From assembly GCA_937871155.1 (NCBI GenBank), contig CALMXV010000411.1, positions 1-17,553 on the forward strand: 17,553 nt of DNA. Reading direction: 5' to 3'. Positions 6,240-14,115 of this stretch are shown one piece after another. Within the stretch, counting starts at the first letter, position 1. Every line of letters starts with the position of its first letter. Below the pieces are notes generated by a model. That model ran no database searches, was not told the origin of the DNA, and saw only the letters and a list, made by a program, of their open reading frames with translations. The position numbers were made by a program, and so were the translations under genes. The stretch is from an uncultured Taibaiella sp. GTDB taxonomy: Bacteria > Bacteroidota > Bacteroidia > Chitinophagales > Chitinophagaceae.

Positions 6240-7919
6240 TTACTTTCTAAAATTCATGGCTTGTTTGGTGTATATCATCCAACGTTTGGTACGTGCAGGT
6301 CCATTATACTTCTCTTCTGTTTCTTTCTTTTTATAATAATAGCTAACGATATCCATAGCGGTAATTTTTCCTTTAACGATAGAATCATCATTTACATCAG
6401 TTACTAAAAGCGTATCCGTTTTAAGTTTCCCCATCAATTGCACACATACATCTAACCCTTCCTGTTCACTAATTGCTGGATATTGATCCTCATCAACTAT
6501 TGGTTTTATTAATTCACTCACTTGCCCATGTACTAGCAAATCTGGGTGGTAAGAGTCTGGTGGCGCAACTCCACGACGTAAAATTTTCTCCGTCATAATA
6601 CTTCCTTCCATTAAAAAGAACGAAACAAAATAAGCGGCGATACAAGCACACAATAAAGGGAGCAACCCTGTTGTCTGACCGGTAGTTTCTAACGCAAAAA
6701 CGATAGAGGTTAATAATGCTCTTGAAGCACCGGCAAACATAGCTGCCATACCTACTAAAGCTGCTGATGCTAGTGTGATACTAATGCCAGGAAACAGATT
6801 GAGCAATAGCATCCCTATCAAAGCACCTAAGGCACCGCCAATAGTAAATAAAGGAGCTAAAGTACCACCTGAAGTACCACTACCTAATGCTATTACCCAA
6901 GAAAGATATTTCAAAAAGCATAACGATAAAAGCATGGCTAAAGGCAAATGTCCGGTCAATAAATTTTGAATATTATCATAACCAACACCCATTGTATAGG
7001 GAGCATAATACCCTACTACACCAACTGCTACGGCTCCAATGGCAGGCCACCACATCCAATGAATAGGAAGTTTTTCAAAAAGATCTTCAACCCAATAAAC
7101 CGATTTTGAAACTAAAGAAGCGATAACCCCAATCACCAATCCTATCAACACATAAATTATCAAATCGGTTCCTGTAGCAGTTGGCAAAGCACCCATAGCA
7201 AATACCGGCTCATTTCCGAATAAAGCAAGATGCATTCCGGCTCCGGTTACACAAGCTAAGGTAACTGGGATTATAGAACGTGCAGAAAACTCGAATAACA
7301 ATAACTCAATTGCTAATAATACTGCCGCAAGTGGGCTTCCGAAAATGGCAGCCATACCCGCACAAGCACCTGCACTCAGCATTATTTTTCTTTCAGAAGC
7401 AGAGATGTACATGATTTGTCCGGTAAAGGATCCAAACGCACCTCCAGTCGCAATGATAGGACCCTCAGCACCAAAAGGGCCACCCGTACCAATAGATATA
7501 GCAGCAGATAAGGGTTTTAATAAAGTAATTAAAGGGGGAATCTTGCTATCTCCAGATAAAATACGCTCCATCGCTTCCGGTATCCCATGACCACGAATAG
7601 CTTGCGACCCAAAACGCGCTATTAACCCAACTAACAAACTTCCAATTATAGGTATAGCCACTACATAAATCCCTAAATTATTTTGTGCAGGGCTTACCGG
7701 TTCAAAGGAAAACCTTCCATAAAATGAAAGGTTAGTAATCAACTCAATTAAATACACTAAAAGCTTAGCTATTACACCAATCACGAATGTATTTAAAATA
7801 GCTTGAAAGCTTAAAAATAAAATGCGTTTGTCAACTTTGTTACTCTTTGTTACTTGATTGTTTTGAGCTATAGGATTCATTGAAAGGGATAGAGGAATAC
7901 TTTTATCTCTTGCGCACAT
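6240..7919 (-). CDS. ClC family chloride channel or Cl-/H+ transporter with C-terminal CBS-like region
   Basis: The 559-residue inner-membrane protein carries the ClC anion-pathway motifs: GHGIPE (110-115), GTGGPFGAEGP (144-154, with gating Glu152) and GSGTSGGTLAP (346-356). About residues 460-528 look like a single, partial CBS domain. Three positions differ from E. coli ClcA. The Ser of GSGIP is His111. The second Glu of the IIEEM segment, the internal proton Glu, is Leu206 (AIELLLFEF). The central Tyr is probably Met442 (SIMTEKILRRG). It therefore belongs to a divergent bacterial branch, and channel versus exchanger cannot be decided. Met14 (ATG at 7880) is an alternative start; I keep 7919 because an A/T-rich leader and a -7 element precede it. 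The gene is divergent from the Crp/Fnr gene and convergent with the T9SS cargo gene. Confidence 0.92.
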   Translation of the reverse strand: MCARDKSIPLSLSMNPIAQNNQVTKSNKVDKRILFLSFQAILNTFVIGVIAKLLVYLIELITNLSFYGRFSFEPVSPAQNNLGIYVVAIPIIGSLLVGLIARFGSQAIRGHGIPEAMERILSGDSKIPPLITLLKPLSAAISIGTGGPFGAEGPIIATGGAFGSFTGQIMYISASERKIMLSAGACAGMAAIFGSPLAAVLLAIELLLFEFSARSIIPVTLACVTGAGMHLALFGNEPVFAMGALPTATGTDLIIYVLIGLVIGVIASLVSKSVYWVEDLFEKLPIHWMWWPAIGAVAVGVVGYYAPYTMGVGYDNIQNLLTGHLPLAMLLSLCFLKYLSWVIALGSGTSGGTLAPLFTIGGALGALIGMLLLNLFPGISITLASAALVGMAAMFAGASRALLTSIVFALETTGQTTGLLPLLCACIAAYFVSFFLMEGSIMTEKILRRGVAPPDSYHPDLLVHGQVSELIKPIVDEDQYPAISEQEGLDVCVQLMGKLKTDTLLVTDVNDDSIVKGKITAMDIVSYYYKKKETEEKYNGPARTKRWMIYTKQAMNFRK

Positions 7920-7934
7920 TTGAAAATTTTTTTA

Positions 7935-7942
7935 CAAAAATA
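7935..7942 (-). promoter_or_regulatory. Putative -7 element of the ClC gene
   Basis: The minus strand reads TATTTTTG, an exact TAnnTTTG match. Its last base is 16 bases before the ATG at 7919 and 55 before the alternative ATG at 7880. Other leaders in this window are also short, so this does not exclude either start. The -33 region is weak. Confidence 0.45.
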
Positions 7943-8069
7943 TGATGTTTGCAATGCTTTTTAAACATTCATCAAAAATAATTACTACTTTAATGTTGTT
8001 CATTTGCCCTTTATTGAGGTTTACAAAAGAAGAATTTTCAATTAAATGCGTAATTAAAAAACTGAATTA

Positions 8070-8080
8070 TTGATTATCAA
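8070..8080. promoter_or_regulatory. Palindrome TTGATTATCAA in the divergent ClC-Crp/Fnr intergenic region
   Basis: This is a perfect inverted repeat of the FNR half-sites TTGAT and ATCAA, but with 1 base between them instead of the 4 in a standard FNR box. It sits midway in the 305-base gap between the ClC and Crp/Fnr genes. A second palindrome, TGTTAACA, lies at 8121-8128. Besides these and the two promoters, I see no convincing gene in 7920-8224. Binding by the neighbouring regulator is only a possibility. Confidence 0.25.
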
Positions 8081-8196
8081 CTACAATTGTGAAATCTTCC
8101 TAGCAGATTTCTAAATGAATTGTTAACAGGAAAAATTTTATAAAAGTCACCCTTTATTTTTTTTAACATTAATATTAAATACGCAATGTATTTTTA

Positions 8197-8204
8197 GATA
8201 TTTG
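8197..8204 (+). promoter_or_regulatory. Putative -7 element of the Crp/Fnr gene
   Basis: GATATTTG matches TAnnTTTG except for the first base and lies 20 bases before the ATG at 8225. The surrounding AGATATTTGTAC is identical to the sequence at the mini-gene promoter (4253-4264). No clear -33 element is visible. Confidence 0.45.
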
Positions 8205-8224
8205 TACCTGATAATTAAAGTTCC

Positions 8225-8896
8225 ATGAGAAAAATTAATTGTGATTCAGCTAGTTGTTTTTTTTGTAAAACTTGCCCTAACGATTGGATAGAGTTTACAC
8301 GTTTAAAAAAACAGTCCTATTTGTTAAAGAAAGGGGAATCACTTTATTATGAAGATACACCTGCTAATGGTATGTATTTTATTTTATCAGGAATCGTAAA
8401 AGTACACAAGCAATGGGGAGACAAAGACCTAATCCTTAGGTTTGCAAAAGATGGAGATATCATTGGCTTAAGAGGATTTGGTGAGCTAAAGTACCGTGCT
8501 ACCGCTACCGCATTATCAGGACTAAAAGTTTGCTTTATACCTACTGACCATATGGTTTCAAGTATGCGTATTAATTCTGATTTATCATTTCAAATACTAC
8601 AGCTATACGCTACAGAACTTCAAGTAGCCGAACAGCGAATGAGTGACTTGGCTCATAAACATGTAAAGAATCGTATTGCAGACACATTACTTTTATTATC
8701 AAATATGTTTGGTACAGATGCAAACGGATTTTTAGATATCACGATTTCCCGACAAGATATTGCTTCATTTGCTGGCACTACTTACGAAACGGTTTTTAAA
8801 ATCTTCACTGAATGGATTTCACTTAACTATATAAAAACTGAAGGGAAAAGGATGAAAATTTTAAACATGGAAACCATACAATCCTTTAAAGAATAA
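8225..8896 (+). CDS. Crp/Fnr family transcriptional regulator with N-terminal cysteine cluster
   Basis: The 223-residue product has a cyclic-nucleotide-binding-type beta-roll (about 30-125: LKKGESLYYEDTPANGMYFI, SGIVKVHKQ, then FAKDGDIIGLRGF), a long dimerisation helix (about 125-160) and a winged helix-turn-helix (about 172-213: ISRQDIASFAGTTYETVFKI). These are the hallmarks of DNA-binding Crp/Fnr dimers. The cAMP-contacting Arg/Ser set of true CRP is not evident. Four cysteines lie at 6, 11, 14 and 17 (C-x4-C-x2-C-x2-C) and another at 103, which resembles the arrangement that holds an oxygen-sensing [4Fe-4S] cluster in FNR, though the spacing differs. The gene is divergent from the ClC gene across 305 bases, so ClC control or autoregulation is plausible but unproven. 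No obvious terminator follows. Confidence 0.9.
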   Translation: MRKINCDSASCFFCKTCPNDWIEFTRLKKQSYLLKKGESLYYEDTPANGMYFILSGIVKVHKQWGDKDLILRFAKDGDIIGLRGFGELKYRATATALSGLKVCFIPTDHMVSSMRINSDLSFQILQLYATELQVAEQRMSDLAHKHVKNRIADTLLLLSNMFGTDANGFLDITISRQDIASFAGTTYETVFKIFTEWISLNYIKTEGKRMKILNMETIQSFKE

Positions 8897-8993
8897 CGAC
8901 TCAATGACAAGTGTCCTTCAACGAAGCAAACTACTCTATCTACAGTTATAAAATCTCTAGAAGTATTCCCTCCTGAAAAAAAATCTTAAATAG

Positions 8994-9001
8994 TATCTTT
9001 G
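8994..9001 (+). promoter_or_regulatory. Putative -7 element of valS
   Basis: TATCTTTG is an exact TAnnTTTG match, 38 bases before the ATG at 9040. A weak CCTG lies at 8972-8975 where TTTG is expected. The leader contains a short CCGT/ACGG hairpin (9002-9019) of unknown relevance. The rest of 8897-9039 holds no gene that I can see. Confidence 0.6.
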
Positions 9002-9039
9002 CCGTCCTTTAAAAAACGGAGCCATCGGGCAATTACAAC

Positions 9040-11657
9040 ATGGAACTATTAAGTAAGAATTTTTCTCATAACGAAGCAGAACTAAAATGGTATCAACATT
9101 GGGAATCATTAGGCTATTTTAAATCGACTCCTGATGAAAGACCTGCTTACACGATAGTCATCCCTCCACCCAATGTAACGGGTGTATTGCACATGGGTCA
9201 TGCCCTTAATAATACAGTTCAAGATGTATTAGTACGAAGAGCCAAGATGCGCGGCTACAATACTTGCTGGGTGCCTGGCACCGACCATGCCTCTATTGCC
9301 ACAGAAGCTAAGGTGGTTGCTATGCTTCGCGAACAAGGCATTGACAAAAACAAACTGAGTAGAGATGAATTTTTAAACATGCTTGGGAGTGGAAAGAAAA
9401 ATATGGCGGTATCATTCTTCAACAGTTTAGAAAACTAGGACTATCGCTTGATTGGGATAGAACAGCGTTTACTATGGATGAAGAGTATTATGCAGCGGTT
9501 ATTCGTGTCTTTGTGGAACTGTTTGAAAAAGGAAAAATTTATCGTGGTGTAAAAATGATAAACTGGGATCCTAAAGCCCAAACTGCACTTAGCGATGAAG
9601 AAGTAATCCATAAACAAACCAACTCAAAGCTATACTATGTTCGTTATGCCATCGAAGGCAGCAACGATTATATTACCATTGCAACCGTAAGGCCTGAAAC
9701 CATCTTAGGCGATACTGCCGTTTGTGTGCATCCAGAAGATGAACGCTATGCTCACCTAAAAGGAAGATTCTGTTTTGTCCCTTTAATCAATAGAAAGATA
9801 CCTATCATTTTTGATGATTATATCGACCGTGAATTTGGTACCGGTGCTTTGAAAGTAACCCCGGCACATGATATTAATGATTACAACTTAGGGCTTAAAC
9901 ACAAGCTTCCTGTTATAGATACCTTGAACGATGATGGCACAATGAGTGAAGCAGCTACCCTATATATTGGGCAAGATCGTTTTGAAGTAAGAAAACAAAT
10001 TGTTATCGACCTTGAGGCTACCGGCAACTTGGTAAAAACAGAAGATTATACTAACCAAGTTGGCTTTTCTGAAAGAACAAATGCGGTGATAGAGCCCCGC
10101 TTAAGTATGCAGTGGTGGTGCAAAATGAATGAAATGGCTAAGCCTGCTTTAGCAGCCGTTACTGAAGAAGAAATTGAATTTTATCCTGCCAAATTCAAAA
10201 ACCTCTATCGTCATTGGATGGAAAATATTAAGGACTGGTGTATCAGCCGACAACTATGGTGGGGGCAAAGAATACCCGCTTGGTATGATGAGCAAGGTAA
10301 TTACTATGTAGCCAATACAGAAGCTGAAGCCTATGCAAAAGCCCAAGCTGCCAACCCTGATATCAAAGCACTAAAACAAGATGAAGATGTTTTAGACACT
10401 TGGTTTTCTTCATGGTTGTTTCCTATGCAAGTTTTCGGATGGAATCAAAATGAAAACAACAAAGAGTTACAATATTACTACCCTACCAATACTTTAGTTA
10501 CAGCACCGGAAATTATCTTTTTCTGGGTGGCAAGAATGATTATGGCAGGCTTTGAATTTTTAGATCAAAAGCCTTTCGAAAAAGTTTATTTTACCGGTAT
10601 TGTAAGAGATAAACAAGGACGTAAAATGAGTAAGCAATTTGGCAACTCTCCGGACTTGTTAGGACTTATCAATCAACACGGCGCTGATGCAGTTCGCTTT
10701 AGTGTAATGATTTCCTCCCCTGCTGGTAATGATTTACTTTATGATGAATCTTCTTTAGAACAAGGCAGAAACTTTACCAATAAAATGTGGAATGCCTTGA
10801 AGCTGGTGAAGATGTGGGAAGCAAGAGTAGATGCATCTATCCCTATTGGTGATAGTCAATTTGCTGTAGATTGGATGGATAATCGCATCAATGAAGTATC
10901 TCTATCATTGAATGAACTATTTGACAAGTTTAGTCTTAGCGAAGCTTTGAAAAGCATTTACTCATTAATATGGGACGACTTCTGTTCATGGTATTTAGAA
11001 TGGGTAAAACCTGCACTGGAAACAGGTTTATCTAAAGAGGTTTATGATAAAACAGTAAATTATTTTGAAAGACTGTTGCAATTATTGCATCCATTTATGC
11101 CTTTTGCCACAGAGGAAATATATCATCAACTGTGCCCTCGCAAAACCGGCGACGACCTTATCATCAAACAACTTCCTTCGGATACAACCATCCAAACAGA
11201 GATTCTTCAACAAGCTGCATTTTTGAAAGAACTCATCACGAACATTAGAGATGCGAGAAACAAAAATCAACTAAAAAACAAAGACCAAATAATGCTTGCC
11301 ATAGAAACCACTAATAAAAACTACTACATGAGCATCAAAGAAATCTTTAGCAAGCAAGTGAATGCCGCTACTATAGATTTTGTTACAGTGGCTATTCCAG
11401 GAATGGCTATCGTAGTAGGCACCGACAAGCTATATATGACTTTTGAAGGAGGTACTGTAGATACCGACAAACAAAAAGAAGAACTTCAAAAAGAGCTTGA
11501 TTATATGCAAGGCTTTTTAAATAGTGTACAGAAAAAACTTTCTAATGAGAAATTTGTACAGAATGCCAAGCCTGAAGTGATAGCTATAGAGCGTAAAAAG
11601 GAAGCCGATGCAACCGCTAAAATTAAAACCTTAATAGAAAGTTTAAATATGCTTTAG
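9040..11657 (+). CDS. valS: Valyl-tRNA synthetase, interrupted by a one-base frameshift
   Basis: ValRS charges tRNA-Val with valine in the cytoplasm and edits mischarged threonine. The gene is read in two frames: 9040-9378, then 9378-11657 in the -1 frame. The joined product is 872 residues, a normal ValRS length. The HIGH motif is HMGH (51-54, after PPPNVTGVL). The editing domain includes [13 protein letters not shown] near residue 214. The KMSKS loop is KMSKQ (529-533). The anticodon-binding region ends in a C-terminal coiled coil (about 808-872) typical of ValRS. In frame 1 the protein would stop at 9438 after 20 unrelated residues. The other frame restores [16 protein letters not shown] immediately after DEFL, so exactly one base is missing in TTTTTAAAC. 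A sequencing or assembly indel is simplest, because ValRS is essential. The break also coincides with a U UUA AAC slippery heptamer in the correct frame. Confidence 0.93.
9372..9378 (+). other. T TTA AAC heptamer at the valS frame break
   Basis: In the upstream frame the codons are TTT TTA AAC, so the heptamer T TTA AAC has the X XXY YYZ form used for -1 ribosomal slippage. A -1 slip puts the ribosome on CAT GCT TGG, exactly the ValRS continuation. No upstream Shine-Dalgarno-like stimulator and no strong downstream stem is visible (only a weak AGTTT/AAACT pair further down). Loss of one A from TTAAAACAT would create the same sequence, so the match may be incidental. Confidence 0.4.
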
Positions 11658-11708
11658 GGATTGCCAAAAGTTTATCTTAAACAACAGAATCCATTAACTT
11701 TATCAATC

Positions 11709-11729
11709 GAGAGTGCAATGACTCTTTTG
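11709..11729 (+). terminator. Possible weak terminator between valS and the GldM-C-like gene
   Basis: GAGAGT (11709-11714) pairs with ACTCTT (11721-11726, one wobble) around the loop GCAATG, followed by TTTG. The stem is short and the T run poor, so read-through from valS into the next genes is quite possible. Confidence 0.3.
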
Positions 11730-11744
11730 TAAATAAACTGTATT

Positions 11745-12212
11745 ATGAAGTTGAAGCAGCCTTGGATAATTTTATACCTTTTGCCAATGTTGATTTTGCT
11801 TTCCTCCTTTGTAATAAAAGAAGAAGGTAAAAAAAGCAAAGCGGTAAATCCCTACTTAGGAACATCAAATCTAAGCGGTGGGCTTATAAAAAAACAGGTT
11901 TTTGACTCCTTAACAAAGCAAGGACTCACTGCGAAAGATAGCTTAAGAAAACCTTGCAAAGTGCTTGGCTTCACCTTCAGTTACGGCGAAAGAAATATCT
12001 ATGAAGATGCTAATGGACGACCTACCGTAATGACCGATTACCTTTCCGAATATTGTATTGGCGATACACTCTCTACAGCATTTCAAAACTTTGTATTTAA
12101 AGATAATCGTACCAAACATGGTGATACTTTATATTTCGACCAAATAAAAATCAAAGACACCAAAGGAGTAATATCTATCAACAATAAGATGCGTTTCATC
12201 CTTACTAAATAA
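11745..12212 (+). CDS. Exported small protein resembling a stand-alone GldM C-terminal domain
   Basis: The 155-residue product begins with a basic and hydrophobic segment (MKLKQPWIILYLLPMLILLS), a signal peptide or membrane anchor; there is no lipobox Cys. Residues about 35-155 look like the C-terminal domain of GldM, the periplasmic shaft of the T9SS/gliding motor. They have the lead-in NPYLGTSNLSGGLIKK, a first strand VLGFTFSYGERNIYE, a middle segment up to about residue 115, and the closing pair GDTLYFDQIKIKDTKG and INNKMRFILTK, matching the GldM pattern of sF.vs...g, GD.iyFd.Ik...G, i..i.F.i. True GldM is over 500 residues with an N-terminal helix driven by GldL, which is absent here. The gene starts a tight three-gene run with an ABC ATPase and permease. 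The family call rests on pattern recognition alone; a role with the transporter is inferred from position. Confidence 0.6.
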   Translation: MKLKQPWIILYLLPMLILLSSFVIKEEGKKSKAVNPYLGTSNLSGGLIKKQVFDSLTKQGLTAKDSLRKPCKVLGFTFSYGERNIYEDANGRPTVMTDYLSEYCIGDTLSTAFQNFVFKDNRTKHGDTLYFDQIKIKDTKGVISINNKMRFILTK

Positions 12213-12240
12213 GTTGCTCACCTACGCAATAGAACGTGTT

Positions 12241-12885
12241 ATGCAACTCATCCTACAAAATCTTTTACCAACACCCTTCCAGCAAAAACTAACCTCAAAT
12301 AGTTCGGATATCTGGCTTCAAAACTTATATTTTAAGAAAGGGGAACATATCGCACTTATAGCGCCAAATGGAAAAGGGAAATCGCTTTTCTTTCAAATTC
12401 TTAATGGGCTGTATTCAGATTATGATGGAACGGTAATCTTGGGTGATAAAGAACTTAAAAGCTTTGACCAAGAGCAATTGGCTAAAATGAGAGCCCTCTA
12501 CATAAGTACTGTTTTTCAACAAAATCAATTGTTTCCTCAACTTACCGTATGGGAAAATTTGGAACTAAAAAGATCCCTTACTCAAACCATTGAGTCTCCA
12601 ACTCTTCAAGACATGATGAAGCAACTAGAGGTCGATGAAAAAAGAGATGCCCTATGCGCTTCCCTTTCCTTAGGAGAACTTCAACGAGTAGCTATTATTC
12701 GTTCCTTACTACAGCCTTTTGATTGGCTGCTATTGGATGATAGCTTTCAACACCTAGATCATCTTCATAAAGAAAAAGCAGCTATGATGATTTTAAAAAT
12801 AGCAGAAAGAAATCATGCAGGTATTATAATGGCAACTATTGAAAATAATGATTACTTCCATTATCATAAAAAACTTTATCTCTAA
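12241..12885 (+). CDS. ABC transporter ATP-binding protein with altered catalytic motifs
   Basis: I start at the ATG at 12241 (MQLILQNLLP); the longer frame from the TTG at 12214 adds nine residues with nothing to support them. The 214-residue product has an ABC ATPase layout: Walker A APNGKGKS (41-48), Q-loop VFQQNQLFPQLTVWENL (from 91), signature LSLGELQ (142-148), Walker B WLLLDDS (162-168) and D-loop HLD. Several key positions differ from active LolD/MacB-type ATPases. The first Gly of Walker A is Ala, the signature is LSLGE rather than LSGGQ, the catalytic Glu after Walker B is Asp167, and the switch His is missing (ATIENND where ATHD is expected, Ile200). It may hydrolyse ATP slowly or act as a regulatory gate. 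It lies 28 bases after the GldM-C-like gene and 6 bases before the permease gene. Confidence 0.87.
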   Translation: MQLILQNLLPTPFQQKLTSNSSDIWLQNLYFKKGEHIALIAPNGKGKSLFFQILNGLYSDYDGTVILGDKELKSFDQEQLAKMRALYISTVFQQNQLFPQLTVWENLELKRSLTQTIESPTLQDMMKQLEVDEKRDALCASLSLGELQRVAIIRSLLQPFDWLLLDDSFQHLDHLHKEKAAMMILKIAERNHAGIIMATIENNDYFHYHKKLYL

Positions 12886-12891
12886 TCTTTG

Positions 12892-14115
12892 ATGGAAGTC
12901 AGTCATAAAATACTCACTAAATTACTGCTTCGTAGCAATCACCATCAACGAAGGTGGTCAGTATGGTTATTACTTATCGGTGGGTTATGGCTGCTTTTTT
13001 CCGTAGGAATTCTCTGGTATAATTTTCATGGACTACTGTTTGGGAAATACAAAGCAGACAATCTCCGTAGTAGCTATATCAACCTTACAAAGCAGGCAAC
13101 TAATAGTTCAAATGACCAATCTTCCGTCACTACCTTTTCTCATGAAGAGATAATGGCGTTACAACAACTTAAAGGCATCGAAGATGTGGCAGGTGTCTCA
13201 TCCGTGCAGTTTCCGGTAATACTTCGATTGAATATTGGTAGCGGCTTTATGATTCCTATCTATTTAGAATCGGTTCCGGATAGGTTTATCGACCAACTAC
13301 CTGAAGACTGGTATTGGAACCCGGGAAACAAAGAAGTACCCATCCTACTTTACCGTGACCTCTTAAATAGCTACAACAATGGATTTGCCCTCAGTCAAAA
13401 TCTTCCTCAATATGCTGATACAAATTTTAAACAATTAATTTTTGACTTAGAACTTGGACGACCAGATAACAAAGAGACTTATTCAGCGCATATCATGGGG
13501 TATTCAGATAGGATAACCGGTATATTAGTGCCTCCAAGTTTTTTGGAATTTGCCAATCAATCTTTTAGTAACATTCCTCTAAAGTCGCAACCATCTAAAT
13601 TGATTATAAAATTGCGAGACCCATCTGACGGTACCCTTCAAGGTTATTTTAAACAACATCATTATATAACTAATGCTGGAGTATTCAACTGGTCACTGTT
13701 AAGGGCTTCAACTGAGGTCGTTTATTGGTCTTTAGGCAGCATATTGTTGTTGATATTAGTAGTTAGTATGTATGCACTCGCTATACTTTTCCCATCCTTA
13801 CTGTATCCGAAAAAACAAACGCTATCACTTTTGATTGAGATGGGATATTCACCTTCTTCACTTTACGTATTTCTTTACAGAAAGCTTATTTTATATTCCA
13901 TCTTTTGTTTAATACTTGCAGTAGTCTTATCCCTTTTTACTCAATTTTTAATAGAGCTCATTGCAGCAACCCACCAACTTTCATTACCCAGTTATCCAAT
14001 AGAATTGTTGGCAACATTTGTAGGTATTAGTACCTTATTGATGATTATATTTTTGAAGTTTTCAATTAATAGAACATTAGCAATTCGCATTAAGATGCTG
14101 TGGGCAGCAAAGTAA
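12892..14115 (+). CDS. ABC transporter permease, FtsX/MacB/LolC-like topology
   Basis: I start at the ATG at 12892; the TTG three bases upstream is not needed. The 407-residue product has one N-terminal membrane helix (about 22-44), a large extracytoplasmic domain (about 50-270) and three C-terminal helices (about 279-305, 328-358, 370-393). This is the topology of FtsX/MacB/LolC permeases, which pair with a LolD-like ATPase and usually act mechanically on periplasmic partners or lipoproteins rather than moving small solutes through a pore. A short cytoplasmic coupling-helix candidate (LLIEMGYSPSSLYVFLYRK) lies between helices 2 and 3. The ATPase gene ends 6 bases upstream, so the two are surely co-translated. 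The last 26 bases overlap the end of gldE on the other strand. The substrate is unknown. Confidence 0.82.
   Translation: MEVSHKILTKLLLRSNHHQRRWSVWLLLIGGLWLLFSVGILWYNFHGLLFGKYKADNLRSSYINLTKQATNSSNDQSSVTTFSHEEIMALQQLKGIEDVAGVSSVQFPVILRLNIGSGFMIPIYLESVPDRFIDQLPEDWYWNPGNKEVPILLYRDLLNSYNNGFALSQNLPQYADTNFKQLIFDLELGRPDNKETYSAHIMGYSDRITGILVPPSFLEFANQSFSNIPLKSQPSKLIIKLRDPSDGTLQGYFKQHHYITNAGVFNWSLLRASTEVVYWSLGSILLLILVVSMYALAILFPSLLYPKKQTLSLLIEMGYSPSSLYVFLYRKLILYSIFCLILAVVLSLFTQFLIELIAATHQLSLPSYPIELLATFVGISTLLMIIFLKFSINRTLAIRIKMLWAAK

Noticed and set aside
6222..6407. 61-codon + strand frame with a hydrophobic end
   Set aside because: Most of it is antisense to the ClC C-terminus, and it starts just after the terminator; no promoter or homology sign.
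7942..8073. A 43-codon frame starting ATG ATG TTT in the ClC-Crp/Fnr gap
   Set aside because: It begins inside the ClC -7 element on the other strand, has no promoter of its own, and its make-up is what A/T-rich noise gives.
8070..8080. TTGATTATCAA as a true FNR box
   Set aside because: The half-sites match but the spacer is 1 base rather than 4, so I list it only as a low-confidence palindrome.
9474..11657. A separate gene starting at ATG 9474
   Set aside because: The frame continues ValRS sequence upstream of that Met (HAWEWKEK to DWDRTAFT), so the Met is internal to valS.
12214..12240. TTG-started extension of the ABC ATPase
   Set aside because: Starts only two bases after the previous stop with a rare codon; the ATG at 12241 gives the natural N-terminus.
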